Part shown: in pieces, positions 48,783-60,328 of the stretch
How the letters are laid out: each line of letters opens with the position of its first letter
Numbering within the stretch: position 1 is the stretch's first letter
Origin: Hordeum vulgare subsp. vulgare
Taxonomy: Eukaryota > Streptophyta > Magnoliopsida > Poales > Poaceae
NCBI RefSeq assembly: GCF_904849725.1
Contig: NC_058520.1
Coordinates: 532,756,083 to 532,820,082, forward strand
Direction of reading: 5' to 3'
DNA length: 64,000 nucleotides
Notes under the pieces: generated by a model
What the model was told of the DNA's origin: nothing
The model's database searches: none
The model's input: only the letters and a program-made list of their open reading frames with translations
Program-made: the position numbers and the translations under genes

Positions 48783-50726
48783 ACTCCCCCAAGCTTAAAA
48801 CCTTGCTTGTCCTCAAGCAACTCAGTTGACAAAATGAAAAAGAAAGAAAAACTTTGACAAACTCTGTTTGATCTTGTTGTTGCAACTATGTCTAACTCGT
48901 AACCAGAATTTCAGCAAGATCACAAGTTAACCACATAAGCAAGTGACACAAAGGTCTCACGGTAAACTAATATCAATGGCATAATGAGCTAGCGAGCAAA
49001 TAATAATGAGTTCCAGATACCAACAATTCAATCAAAACAACCATGAAGCAATATGAATAGGTGGTATCTCGCTAGCTCTTTCTGAGACCGCAAAACATAA
49101 ATGCAGAGCACTTTCAAAGATCAAGGGCTGACTAAACATTGTAATTCATAGCAACGAAGATCCAGTCATTGTCATACTCAATATCAATCAAAAGCAGAGC
49201 ATAAGAATGACAGAGGTGCTCTCTAATTGGTGCTTATATAAGAAGAGGATGACTCAACAGGAAAATACATAGACATGCCCTTCGCAGAGGGAAACATTGA
49301 TTTGCAGAGGTTCCAGAGCTCAAGCTTTGAAAACAGAGATAATAATTTTGGGTGGCATGCTTTCATTGTCAACGCAATGACCAAGAGTTATCAATATCTT
49401 CCACGCTACTCATGCTATAGGCGGTTCCCAAATAGAAAGGTAAAGTTTTAACTCCCCCACCACCAATCAATCACACTCCACGGCTAGCCGAATCCTCGGG
49501 TACCGTCCATACTAACATCAATCCAGGGGGAGTCTTGTTTTACAGTTATGTTTTTGATGTAAGTGTGGAACTGGGCATTCCAATTACCGGCCGCTTTCTC
49601 GTGAATGACAGTGAATAAACACATGTCGAGGATAACACGTCTAACATGGAAGATATCAATAGCCCCCTGTCACCACATGAGCGGTTCGGGCATGCAAAAC
49701 AGATTATTTCTTGAAGGTTTAGAGAATGGCACATGCAAATTTACTGGGAACGGCAGGTAAATACCGCAAATAGGTAGGCATGGTGGACTCTCATGGACAA
49801 ACTTTTGGGTTTATGGAAGTGGATGCGCAAGCAGTATTCCGCTTAGTACAAGTGAAGGCTCGCAAAAGACTGGGAAGCGACCAACTAGAGAGCGAAAATG
49901 GTCATCAAGATGCAATGAGTTTGACTAACATGGAGTGCAAGCATGAACAAGATATAAATCACCATGAACACGAACATCATAGAGGCTATGTTGATTTTGT
50001 TTCAACTACATGATGAACATGCGCCAAGTCAAGCCACTTGAATCATTCAAAGGAGAATACCATCCTATCATACTACATCATAATCATCTCAAAATCGATG
50101 TTGGCATTCAAGACAAACCATTATAAGCTCCTAGCTAAATAAGCATGGCATCAGAAACTATGATCTCTAAGTTTTCATTGCAAACATGGTTCTCTCACAA
50201 CAAAGCTGAATCTGGGACGACAAGCTAGTCATATTTACAAAAACAAAATAGATAGAGTTCATACCAGCTTTTCCTGTCTCAGTCACTTCATCATATATCA
50301 TCATTATTGCCTTTCACTTGCACGATCGAACGATGTGAACAATAATAAGAGTGCTCGTGCATTGGACTAAGCTGAATCTGCAAGCAAACACAAAGGAGAA
50401 GACAAAGTAATATGGCTCTTTGAAAGCTAAATATGTATGCATGCAAGAGCCACTAAACATTGTAACCAATATCTTCTACCTTGACCCAAATAAAAAGAAA
50501 ACTATTTACACGGGAAAGCTCCCAACAAGCAAAAGAAGAAAGGAAAATCTTTTTGGGTTTTCTCAAAAGGACAAAAAACAAGAAAACAAGAAAACGAAAA
50601 TAAACCAGCATGGATAATACAGTGGCAAAGTGTAAACACCGACTAACAAAGTGAAAGCATAAGCATGAATGTAAGGTCGGTGAGAACACGTACTCCCCCA
50701 AGCTTAGGCTTTTGGCCTAGCTTGGT
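48783..50726 (-). other. Non-coding 3' region of the nested gypsy element with polypurine tract
   Basis: 1.9 kb without a recognisable frame where RT and integrase would be expected. The polypurine tract (complement AAGCTTGGGGGAGT at 48783-48797) lies directly before the 3' LTR. A second CCCCCAAGCTTAGG-type tract at 50695-50708 lies just past the ORF stop. Confidence 0.7.
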
Positions 50727-51748
50727 CTACTCCCAAGGACGGTCCTGGCGAAATCCAAAATCATAATCGGGGTTATACGGGAGCGTTGCAGCCACTGCCT
50801 GAATAGCTGCCTCACGAAGACGAGTACCCGTCGCCTCCCTCTCATACTCCTCTGCCTCTCCTATGGTTATGTAGTATCTCCGTTTAACCTGAAAGTCAAA
50901 GAAAGCAGCAGCAGGAAGGGTAATACGGAAAACACGATGTCGGTTAAATATCAATCGGTATAGGAGGGATTCATCATGCCTCTCAAGAAACTGGTAGCGT
51001 GTCAAAGCGACTCGGTCAAGGAAAGCTGTATGGAGTGGGGGATCTCCTACGCGGATGGGTACTCCAAGAAAATTTGCTATGCGAGTGGCATAGATGCCGC
51101 CAAAGAAATCTCCCTCAATAGCGTTCTTATTCAGCCTCCTTGCTATAATAGTCCCATGTTGAAGCTTTTGTCACCCGTAACTGCGCTCTTAAGGATACTA
51201 AGGTCGGATGCGCATAGGTGACAATGTTCAACCTTACCGTTAATGCATCTACCTATGCAGAGGGAAAAGTAGTGCAAGGCAAGGAAATGAATGCTTCCTA
51301 TGGTAGCTTGCGTGATGTCTCTAGTTTCTCCAACAGATATACTAGAGAAAAAATCTCTAACCGAAGATTTAGCAGGATCTTTAAGATTACCCCCATCGGG
51401 TATTTTGCCAATCCTATTGAAATCCTCCAAATCCATGGCATAGGATTTATCATACAGATCAAACAGTATGGATGAGTCACGGGCAACTGAAAATTTAAAT
51501 CTACGCACGAAAGAGGCAGTGAGCATAGCATACTGTTCACATTTATCTGAGAGGAATTATTCTAACCCGCCATTGCGGACAAGCGTATCAAACTCATCCT
51601 TGAAGCCTGCTTCGATCATGAACTCATCGGAAGGGCATTCACATGGTTGTACAGGTGCGTCCCTTAGTTGATAATGATCGGGCTCCCGAATAGAAAGACG
51701 GGGACCCTTCTTACTTGAGGAACCACCATGAAACTTCCTCCTGAACAT
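50727..51748 (-). pseudogene. ATHILA-ORF1-like reading frame, third ORF of the nested gypsy element
   Basis: Starts MFRRKFHGGSSSKKGPRL. A TAA at 51557-51559 interrupts it, then the same frame continues through LTASFVRRFKFSVARD and YAMDLEDFNRIGKIP, which resembles the ATHILA ORF-1 family pattern. A frame change near 51140 leads to the final block (MTRYQFLERHDESLLYRLIF, ending NPDYDFGFRQDRPWE). Role in the element is unknown. The family assignment rests on motif feel, not a search. Confidence 0.55.
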
Positions 51749-51949
51749 AATTCCTTTTGCTGGAATTTTTGAAGTTCAAGAGAAAAGTGAATAAAGACCA
51801 ACCACACCTTGTAGCAACTACTCCTACTAGTGCCTAGAGACCGTATCACGCGCTAAAACTACTTGGGACTAGCTAAAATCAACATTTAAAGCTCAAGAAC
51901 AGGGTCACCAAGGTAGCAAGAATACGCGAAGGATAAAGCACTAGAGCAA

Positions 51950-52380
51950 AAACTAATTGGACCAATGGAGGAGTCACTTACCAAGGAGTAATTTCCCCAA
52001 AACGGTTCGGAGAATGGTGCTTTGAGCAAGGAGATCGAAAATCACAGCCAAATGAGCAAGAACACGGGTTTGAGCTGCGAAACAATTTTTTCTGGAGGAA
52101 GAAGAAGAGGATGGGAGCTGGAATGAGTGGAGGGGGCCCTGTGGGCCCCACAAGCTTGCTTGCCGCAGCCAGGGGGGTGGTCACGGTGACAGGGCTTGTG
52201 GCCCACTGGGGTGGCCCCCAGGCCAGCTCTCTGTCCCAGTATTTTTCAAATATTCCAGAAAAAATCATACTAGATTTTCAGGACCATCAGAGAACTTTTA
52301 TTTTCGGGGTATTTTTCTCCGGGACGCTAAAACAGAAAACAGGGAAAACTAAACTAAATCTATCATTTTTCTTCTAAGCA
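51950..52380 (-). repeat. LTR-like block inside the nested gypsy element
   Basis: Between protease and the downstream ORF, 52125-52345 closely parallels the promoter-proximal LTR segment at 48475-48680: both read GTGGGCCCCACAAGCTTG, then CCAGGGGGGTGG and CAGGGCTTGTGGCCCACT, then a TTCCAGAAAAA and GATTTTCAGGAC-type stretch. It has no TATA box in the place where the LTR has one. Confidence 0.7.
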
Positions 52381-52581
52381 AAAGAAAGTGAAAGCTTAAA
52401 ACAGAGGCATGTGACTCTTTGATTCATCCATTTCATGGTCATCGAAAGAAATCCGTCAATGGGGTTGATCAAATCCTTATGACAAAACTTTCTCGAATCG
52501 CAAGAGAGAACGGAGAATTTTCGAATAGCCACTAAGTCACCTCAATGGGGATATGAATCTCCCCAACAAGCAAATCATACT

Positions 52582-55426
52582 TCATCTTGACACGAGGAAT
52601 AGGGCATTCAAAGCTCCCAATGAGTATCGATGAAGTTTTTTGATAGCATTGATGCAATGTACTTGATATCGTTTCTTCGGAAAGTGCACGGTATGCTCAT
52701 TTCCGTTGACATGGAAAGTGACATTGCCTTTGTTGCAATCTATAACAGCCCGTGCAGTGTTTAAAAAGGGTCTTCCGAGGATGACAACCATGGCATCGTC
52801 CTCGGGAATATCCAAGATAACAAAGTCTGTTAAGATGGTGGTGTTAGCAACCACAACATGCAGATCCTCGCAAATGCCAACAGGGAAAGAAGTTGATTTG
52901 TCGGCCATTTGCAGAGAGATTTCAGTAGGTGTCAACTTATCCAGTTCAAGTCTACGATAAAGAGAGACAGGCATAACACTAACTCCGGCTCCGAGGTCAC
53001 ATAAGGCAGTTCTTATGTAATTTCCTTTAATGGAGCAAGGTATAGTGGGCACTCCGGGATCACCAAGTTTCTTAGGAGTTCCACCTTTGAAAGTATAATT
53101 GGCAAGCATGGTGGAGATCTCAAGATCTGGTATCTTCCATTTATTGGTCACGATTTCTTTCATGTACTTGGCATACAGAGACATTTTGAGCATATCAACT
53201 AACCGCATCTGCAGAAAGACGGGTCTTATCATTTCAATGAAGCGCTCAAAATCCTCATCATCCTTTTTCTTGGATGGCTTAGGAGGAAAGGGCATAGGTC
53301 TATGAACCCATGGCTCTCTTTCTTTACCATGCTTCCTAGCAGTGAAGTCATTCTTATCGTATCTCTTAGGTTGTGGGTTATCAGGATTAACCGTAGGTTC
53401 AATCTCCACATCCTTATCATTGCTAGGTTGAGCATCATTATGAACATCGCTGTCCACATTGTCACCAGGTTCATGTTCATCACCAGATTGTGTTTCTGCA
53501 TCAGACGCAGAAATATCATTTGGTTCTTCAGGTGTGACAGTATTTGGTGAACTAGCATGCAAGTTTCTATCATCCTTCTTCTTCTCCTTAGGATGACTCG
53601 GTGCATCTGCATTAATTCCTTGAGAATCTTGGTCAATTCTCTTAGGATGGCCTTCAAGATACAAAGGTTCCTGAGTCATTTTGCCTCCTCTAGTAATGAC
53701 TCTGACAGAGTTGTCATTTAATTAATGGAGCAGGTTATTCTGAGCTTTAAGTACTTGTTCTACCTGAGTAGTAATCATAGAGGCATGTTTACTCAGAAGC
53801 TTCACATCATTGACATTTCTGTCTACACAAGCACTTAAATGACTAAGCATACGAGTACTTTGTTCCAAATGTGTGCTAACATAATCATTGAAACTCTGTT
53901 GTTTGGCAACAAAGTTGTCAAATTCATCAAAGCATATGCTAGCAGGTTTATCAAAAGGAACATCACTCTCATCAAACCTACGCAGAGAATTTACTTCCAC
54001 TACCTGTATCGGGTTATCGAGACCATGGATCTCTTCGATAGGTGGTAGATTTTTGACATCTTCAGATCTAATGCCTTTCTCTTGCATAGATTTCTTGGCT
54101 TCTTTCATATCTTCGGGACTGAGGAATGGAATACCTCTTTTCTTTGGGGTTGGCTTAGGAGGTGGTTCGGGAATAGTCCAAGCATTATCGTTGATCAAGA
54201 TGTTATTCAGTAGAGTCTCAGCTTGTTCTAGAGTTCGTTCCCTAAAAACACAACCGGCACAACTATCTAGGTGATCTCTAGAGGCATCGGTAAGTTCGTT
54301 ATAGAAGATATCTAGTATCTCGTTCTTCTTAAGAGGGTGATCAGGCAAAGCATTCTATAGCTGGACGAGCCTCCCCCAAGCTTGTGGGAGACTCTCTTCT
54401 TTGAGTTGAGGAAAGTTGTATATTTCCTGCAAGGCAACTTGCTTCTTATGGGCAGGGAAATATTTCTCGCAGAAGTAATAGACCATATCCAGGGGACTAC
54501 TCACACATCCAGGAGCAAGAGAAGCGAACCAGGATTTAGCGTCATCCTTTAGAGAGAAAGGAAACACCTTAAGGATATAGTAGTGGCGGATCTTCTCCTC
54601 ACTAGTGAAAAGGGTGGCTATATCGTGTAGTTTGGTAAGATGGGGTACGACCGTCTCAGACTCATAACTATGGAAAGGATCAGATTCGACTAGAGAGATT
54701 ATCTCAGGATCGACACAGAATTCATAATCCTTATCGGTGATAAAGATAGGTGAAGTGGCAAACTTCGGGTCGTATTTCATCCTAGCTTTCAAAGATTTTT
54801 CCCTCCACTTGAGAAGTAATTTCTCAGCGTCATAGGCATCCTTACACGCAAGAAAATCCTCAGCTATCTCTCCCTCCATCACGTAACCTTTAGGTATATC
54901 AGGAAATTTATATCTAGGAGAGCTAGATCTAGCAGGGGCAAAAGCAGGTTCTATCTTAATAGTATCGGCAGTTTCAGAAGCATCACGAGCATTGACAGTA
55001 ACTTAGCAATATGAGCATCAAGGAATACTCCTAGTGGCACATCAGGCAAAGTAGTATCTCTAGAAGTATCAAGCATAGCATCATCAGGCAAAATAGCATC
55101 TCTAGCATCATCACACATAACATCCCTAGCAGTATCAGGCATAGCATCTCTAGTAGTATCAGGCATAGTATCATCAAGCATGCATCTCTAACAGTATCAG
55201 GCATAGTAGCATCATAAGCATCATCAAGCACAGGCGACATATCAAGATTTCTAGCAGGAGGTGATGTCGCAAACTTACTCATAACTGAAGGTGAATCAAG
55301 TGCAGAGCTAGATGGCAGTTCCTTACATCCCTCGTAGTTGAGGGCAAGACTTTGGTTTTTGGATCTTTCAGATTCTTCATAGTGATCAGCAGATATAAAT
55401 CCCAAGTGACTCAGATAATATAGCAA
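52582..55426 (-). pseudogene. Gag-protease reading frame of the nested gypsy element
   Basis: The N-terminal part (55426 to about 54950) contains short acidic repeats around MPDTARDA and two frame changes. From 54882 one frame runs to 52582, interrupted by stops at 54355-54357 and 53722-53724. The first block is the gag core (FPFSLKDDAKSWFASLAP, YYFCEKYFPAHKKQVALQEI). The last block holds an aspartic protease with LCDLGAGVSVMPVSLYRRL (active-site triad as DLG) and LGRPFLNTARAVIDC. Gag assembles particles and the protease cuts it. The two nonsense codons make it inactive now. Confidence 0.85.
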
Positions 55427-55430
55427 TACC

Positions 55431-55448
55431 TCCCCGGCAACGGCGCTA
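55431..55448 (-). other. tRNA-Asp primer binding site of the nested gypsy element
   Basis: The complement reads TAGCGCCGTTGCCGGGGA, matching the tRNA-Asp site except for the second base. It starts nine bases inside the LTR boundary. Confidence 0.85.
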
Positions 55449-55457
55449 GAAAAATGC

Positions 55458-57167
55458 TGCTAACGGCAGTCCCCGACAACAACACTAGAAGAATGTTGTT
55501 GACGAGTCCCTAGCTCCATGGTCTCGATAACCCGATACTCAACAGAGCCAGAACTGCTCCCAGTTGCTCAACAATTAGCAATTGTCTTGCAATAGCCCAC
55601 CAACACGTGGGTTCGCGACAGTTTTTGAGGGTAGAGTATTCGACCCAAGTTTGTTGATTCACCAGGCAGGAGGTGAGAGGATCCTCTCGAGTGTTAGCAG
55701 CTGAATGTATCAGATTCAACCACACCTGAAAGATTAGTATCTGCAAGCAAAGTAGTATGATAACAACGGTGTGAGAAACGATCTGTTGATGGCAGACTAT
55801 TCCTAACTATTGTATCAATGGCGCCATAAGTTGCCCGTTGACGGTAAATATTCTTCCCCATCAACGCCGTGCGAACAAGAATTGTAGCAGGTAACATCAG
55901 TGTAACGAGTAACAACTGTGGCAAGGAACAACAGTAGTGACAGCAGTAACAAGTAGCAATAGTAGTAACAGCAGTAGAGCAAAGCAAGTAACAGTAGCAG
56001 CAACAGTAGTAACAGCAGTAGAGCAAAGGAAGTAACAGCAGCAGTGGGACAAACTCGTAGGCAATGGGTCCGTGATTCTTTAGGATGACATTCATCATGC
56101 AACAGTTATAACACAGAGAGATATGTGGCTAGCTCCCGTTCATCAATGTGATGTAGGCATGCATTTCGTGTGTAGTCATACGTGCTTAGGGAAAAGAACT
56201 TGCATGACATCTATTGTCCATCCCTCCCGTGGCAGCGGGGTCCAAAAGGATACTACAAGATATTAAGGTTCTCCTTTTAATAAAGAACCAGAACAACGCA
56301 TTAGCACTTGGTGAACACATGAACTCCTCAAACTATGGTCATCATCGGGAGTGGTTCCGGTTATTGTCACTCCGGGGTTGCCGGGTCATAACACATAGTA
56401 GGTAACTACAACTTGCAAGATCGGATCTAAAACACACATATATTGGTGACAACATAATAATTTCATATCTGAAATCATGGCACTCGGGCCCTAGTGACAA
56501 GCATTAAGCATGGCAAAGTAGTACAAACATCAATCTCAGAACATAGTGGATACTAGGGATCAATCCCCGTCAAAACTAACTCGATTACATGATAGATCCC
56601 ATCCTACTCATCACCGCCCAACGAGCCTATGAATAGATTACTCACGAACTATGAAGAGCTTCATGGAATTGGAGAGGGAAGAAGGTTGATGACGACGATG
56701 GCGCCGATTTGCCCTCTTCGGAGCCCAAAACGGACTCCAGATCTGTCCTCGAGATGAAGAACAGGATGTGGCGACGCCTCCGTATCGCAAACGCGGCGAA
56801 ATCTTCTATTCTGATTTTTTTCTGGGCGAAAGTGAATTTATAGAGCTGAGTTTGGGGGCGGCAGAGCCACGTGGGCCCCACAAGCTTGGTTGTCGTGGCC
56901 AGGGGGTGGCCGCGGCAACAGGGCTTGTGGCCCACTGGCCCATCCCCTCCGGTGGATCTTTGCGCACCTATTTTTCATATTTTCCAGAAAAATTCTCCGT
57001 AAATTTTCAGGACGTTCCGAGAACTTTCATTTCTGCACAAAAACAACACCATGGCGATTCTGCTGAAAACAGCGTTAGTCTGGGTTAGTTCCATTCAAAT
57101 CATGCAAATTAGAGTCCAAAACAAGGGCAAAAGAGTATGGAAAAGTAGATACGATGGAGATGTATCA
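55458..57167 (-). repeat. 5' LTR of the nested gypsy element
   Basis: 1,710 bp, TGATACATCTCCATCG to CTGCCGTTAGCA on the minus strand, close to the 3' copy. It differs from it by a 23-nt patch (55515-55537) that is inverted gag sequence, and by an 8-bp duplication of GCAATTGT-type sequence near 55575. Confidence 0.9.
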
Positions 57168-57693
57168 ATTACTTCAAAAATTGCAGCGTTTAGGACAAGG
57201 AAAAAATTCTGTAGAAGAATATTATCAGTAATTACAAATTGGCATGATTATATGTGGTATTGTTGAGGATAATGAAGCTATGCTTGTATGTTTCATGGGT
57301 GGATTAAATAGAGATATTTAGATTATTCTAGAATTTAAGGATTATAACACTATCACTTGTTTATTCCATCTTTCTTGCAAAGCTGAATGTGAAGTGCAGA
57401 ATCGATAGGCATTGGCGCGAACTAACTTTTTTGGATGTCGCACTTCCTCATGGACACCACAGACTTCATCTACTTCCACACCTCCTCCTGCGTCAGCACC
57501 GCTTACTTGAGCCACCAACTCCAATAGAGATACGAGGAAACAGGCCCCTTCCCTACTCTCCACCACTAGCACACCTTTCGGGCCAGGACAGAGCTCTTCT
57601 TCATCCATGGCATCCACACGGTAAACACATGAGGTTATCTGTCATCGCTGCAAGGGTGGAGGTCAATATGCGAGAGAGTGCCCATCCAAGCAT
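57168..57693 (+). pseudogene. Gypsy gag, 3' part, with altered zinc knuckle
   Basis: Resumes the gag frame after the insertion (LQKLQRLGQGKNSVEEYYQ). It has stops near 57232, 57318 and 57406 and a frame change, then a CCHC-type knuckle CHRCKGGGQYAREC in which the His is replaced by Gln. This would disturb zinc binding. Confidence 0.75.
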
Positions 57694-58653
57694 GTGATGA
57701 TTGTTACCAAGGATGGTGGATATGACTCTGCTAGTGATTATGATGAGGAGACTCTGGCTCTTATTGCAAGTGAAGAACATGGTGTAGATGATACTGAACA
57801 AGAGACACACCACATGGCTGCTGACTACGCTAATAGGTATGAAAGCTTAGTTGCTCAACATGTTTTAAGTGTGCATGTAACACAGGTTGAGAAAAATCAG
57901 AGGCACAACTTGTTCCATACAAAGGGAGTTGTGAAGGAACGTTCTGTTCACGTAATCATCGATGGAGGGAGTTGCAACAACTTAGGTAGCATGGAGATGG
58001 TGGGGAATCTGTCTCTCACCACCAGACCACATCCTCATCCTTATTTCATCGAGTGGTTCAACAACAATGGCAAGGTTAAGGTAACACGTACGGTTCATGT
58101 GCATTTTAGCATTGCTACATATTCTGATTTTGTTGATTGTGATGTGGTACCCATGAAAGCATGCTCCATTTTACTTGGTAGACCATGGCAATTTGATAAA
58201 AAAATTGTACACCATGGTAGGACAAATCAGTATACTCTTGTTCATAAGGATCAAAATATAACTTTGATTCCTATGTCTCCTGAACATATTTTGAAAGATG
58301 ATATTGCTAGATCTAGTAAAGCAAAACAAGACCTACATAAGAGTGAAAATATGATTGTAGCAAAGGAATTTGAGCAACACAATAAGCCTAATAAACCATC
58401 ATCTAGTGTTACAGGTGAAAAACTAAAGAGTGGTTGTTTACTTGCCACTAAATCTGATATTACTGATTCGGATGTTACTACATCTGTTTGCTATGCTTTC
58501 ATATGCAAAGGGGTATTATTTTCATTCAAGTATATGCCTCCCTGTTTGCTCCTGTTGTCATTAACATTTTGCAGGAGTTCACTGACATCTTTCCACAAGA
58601 TGTGCCATCGAGATTACCACCTATTAGAGGGATCGAGCATCAAATTGACTTAA
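57694..58653 (+). pseudogene. Gypsy protease region
   Basis: 319 open codons. VHVIIDGGSCNNLGSMEMV is the protease active-site region (DGG form, normal for this plant gypsy lineage). It is followed by the conserved CSILLGRPWQFDKKIVHHGR and HKDQNITLIPMSPEHILKDD. The end runs out of frame near 58530, before RT. Confidence 0.85.
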
Positions 58654-59520
58654 TTCCCGGTGCATCGCCACCCAATCGTGCACCATACTGCACCAATCCA
58701 TAGGAGACGAAGGAGAATATGCGTCAAGTAGAGGAGCTTCTCGACAAAGGTTATATACACGAATCTCTTAGTCCTTGCGTCTTTCCTATTATTCTAGTGT
58801 CAAAAAAGGATGGTACATCGCGTATGTGTGTTGATTGTAGAGGCATTAATAATATTACTATTAATTATCATCATCCTATTCCTAGTCTAGAAGATATGCT
58901 TGATGAATTAAGTGGCTCTACAATTTTCGCCAAACTTGATTTGCGTAGTGGATACCATCAAATTCGCATGAAATCGGGAGATGAATGGAAAACAACATTT
59001 AAAACTAAGTTAGGGTTATATGAGTGTTTAGTTATGCCTTTTGGGTCAACTAATGCATCTAGCACTTTCATGAGATTAATGAATGAGGTTTTACGTGTTT
59101 TCACTGGACTTTGTAGTAGTCTACTTTGATGATATACTAATTTATAGTAGATATTTGGAGGAACAGTTGGATCATTTGCGTGGTGTTTTTATTGCTCTAC
59201 GTGATGCACGTTTGTTTGGTAACCTTGGGAAGTGCACCTTTGCATCGAACGGGTATATTTTCTTGGCTATGTTGTTACTCCACAGGGAATTGAAGTTGAT
59301 AAAACCAAGACTGAAGCTATTGAGAGTTGTCCGCATCCCAAAACGGTCGCACAAGTGAGGAGTTTTCTTGGACTCGCCCGGTTTTATAGGTGTTTTGTGA
59401 GAGATTTCAGCACCATTGTTGCACCTCTCAATGAGCTTACAAAGAAGGATGTGCCTTATGTTTGGGGTACCGCAGAGGAAGAAGCCTTCACGGTTTTGAA
59501 AATAAGTTAACACATGCTCC
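58488..59520 (+). pseudogene. Gypsy reverse transcriptase, frameshifted
   Basis: Blocks: PSRLPPIRGIEHQIDLIPGA, a stop at 58701, [56 protein letters not shown] shift near 59105 then leads to the catalytic [21 protein letters not shown] further shift near 59250 gives YVVTPQGIEVDKTKTEAIES and VRSFLGLARFYRCFVRDFS. The YFDD motif itself is intact, but no single frame covers the enzyme. Confidence 0.85.
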
Positions 59521-60295
59521 TTCACTCCAACTTATTGATTTTAATGAGACTTTCGAGCTTGAATGCGATGCTAGTGGAATTGGATTAGGAGGTGTGTTAT
59601 TACAAGATGGTAAACCTGTTGCATACTTTTCTAAAAAATTGAATTGGCCTAGTCTTAATTATTCTACTTATAATTTATGGCCCAAAGAATTTGTCATACA
59701 TTCTGATCATGAATCATTGAAACATATTAAAAGTCAAGCAAAACTGAACCGTAGACATGCTAAATGGGTTGAATTCATTGAGACTTTCCCGTACATCATT
59801 AAACACAAGAAGGGTAAAGGAAATGTTATTGCAGATGCATTGTCTCGTCGTTATACTATGCTTTCACAACTTGACTTTAAAATATTTGGTTTGGATACCA
59901 TCAAAGATCAATATGTGCATGATGCTGATTTTAAAGATGTGTTGGAGAATTGTAAAGAAGGGAGAACATGGAACAAGTTCATCATTAATGATGGATTTGT
60001 GTTCCGTGCTAACAAGCTATGCATTCGAGCTAGCTCCGTTCGTCTTTTGTTATTACAGGAGGCGCATGGAGGAGGATTGATGGGACGCTTTGGCATAAAG
60101 AAGACAGAGGACATACTTGCTACATATTTATTTTGGCCAAAGATGCGACAGGATGTTGAGCGTTTTGTTGCTCGCTGCACGACATGTCAAAAAGATAAGT
60201 CACGACTCAATCCTGATGGTTTATATATGCCTTTGCTTGTACCTAGTGTTCCTTGGGAGGATATATCTATGGAATTTGTTTTAGGTTTACCTTGA
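59462..60295 (+). pseudogene. Gypsy RNase H and integrase zinc region
   Basis: 277 open codons. RNase H-like [20 protein letters not shown] and [18 protein letters not shown] lead to [16 protein letters not shown]. The integrase HHCC zinc region follows with its histidines partly lost ([17 protein letters not shown]) but the [10 protein letters not shown] cysteines kept. It ends at a TGA at 60293. Confidence 0.85.
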
Positions 60296-60328
60296 ACAAA
60301 GAAGGGGAGGGATAGCATATTTGTTGTC

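Larger units (their letters stand above)
47079..57167 (-). mobile_element. 10.1-kb non-autonomous gypsy element (gag-PR plus ATHILA-like ORF), duplication ATTAC
   Basis: Complete on the minus strand: 5' LTR 57167-55458, tRNA-Asp primer site 55448-55431, gag-protease frame 54882-52582, an ORF at 51748-50727, polypurine tract at 48783-48797, 3' LTR 48782-47079. Flanked by a perfect 5-bp duplication ATTAC (47074-47078 and 57168-57172) in the gag of another gypsy element. No RT, RNase H or integrase is found in any frame, so it must have depended on other elements. Resembles non-autonomous Fatima/Sabrina-group elements of Triticeae (from memory). Confidence 0.92.
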
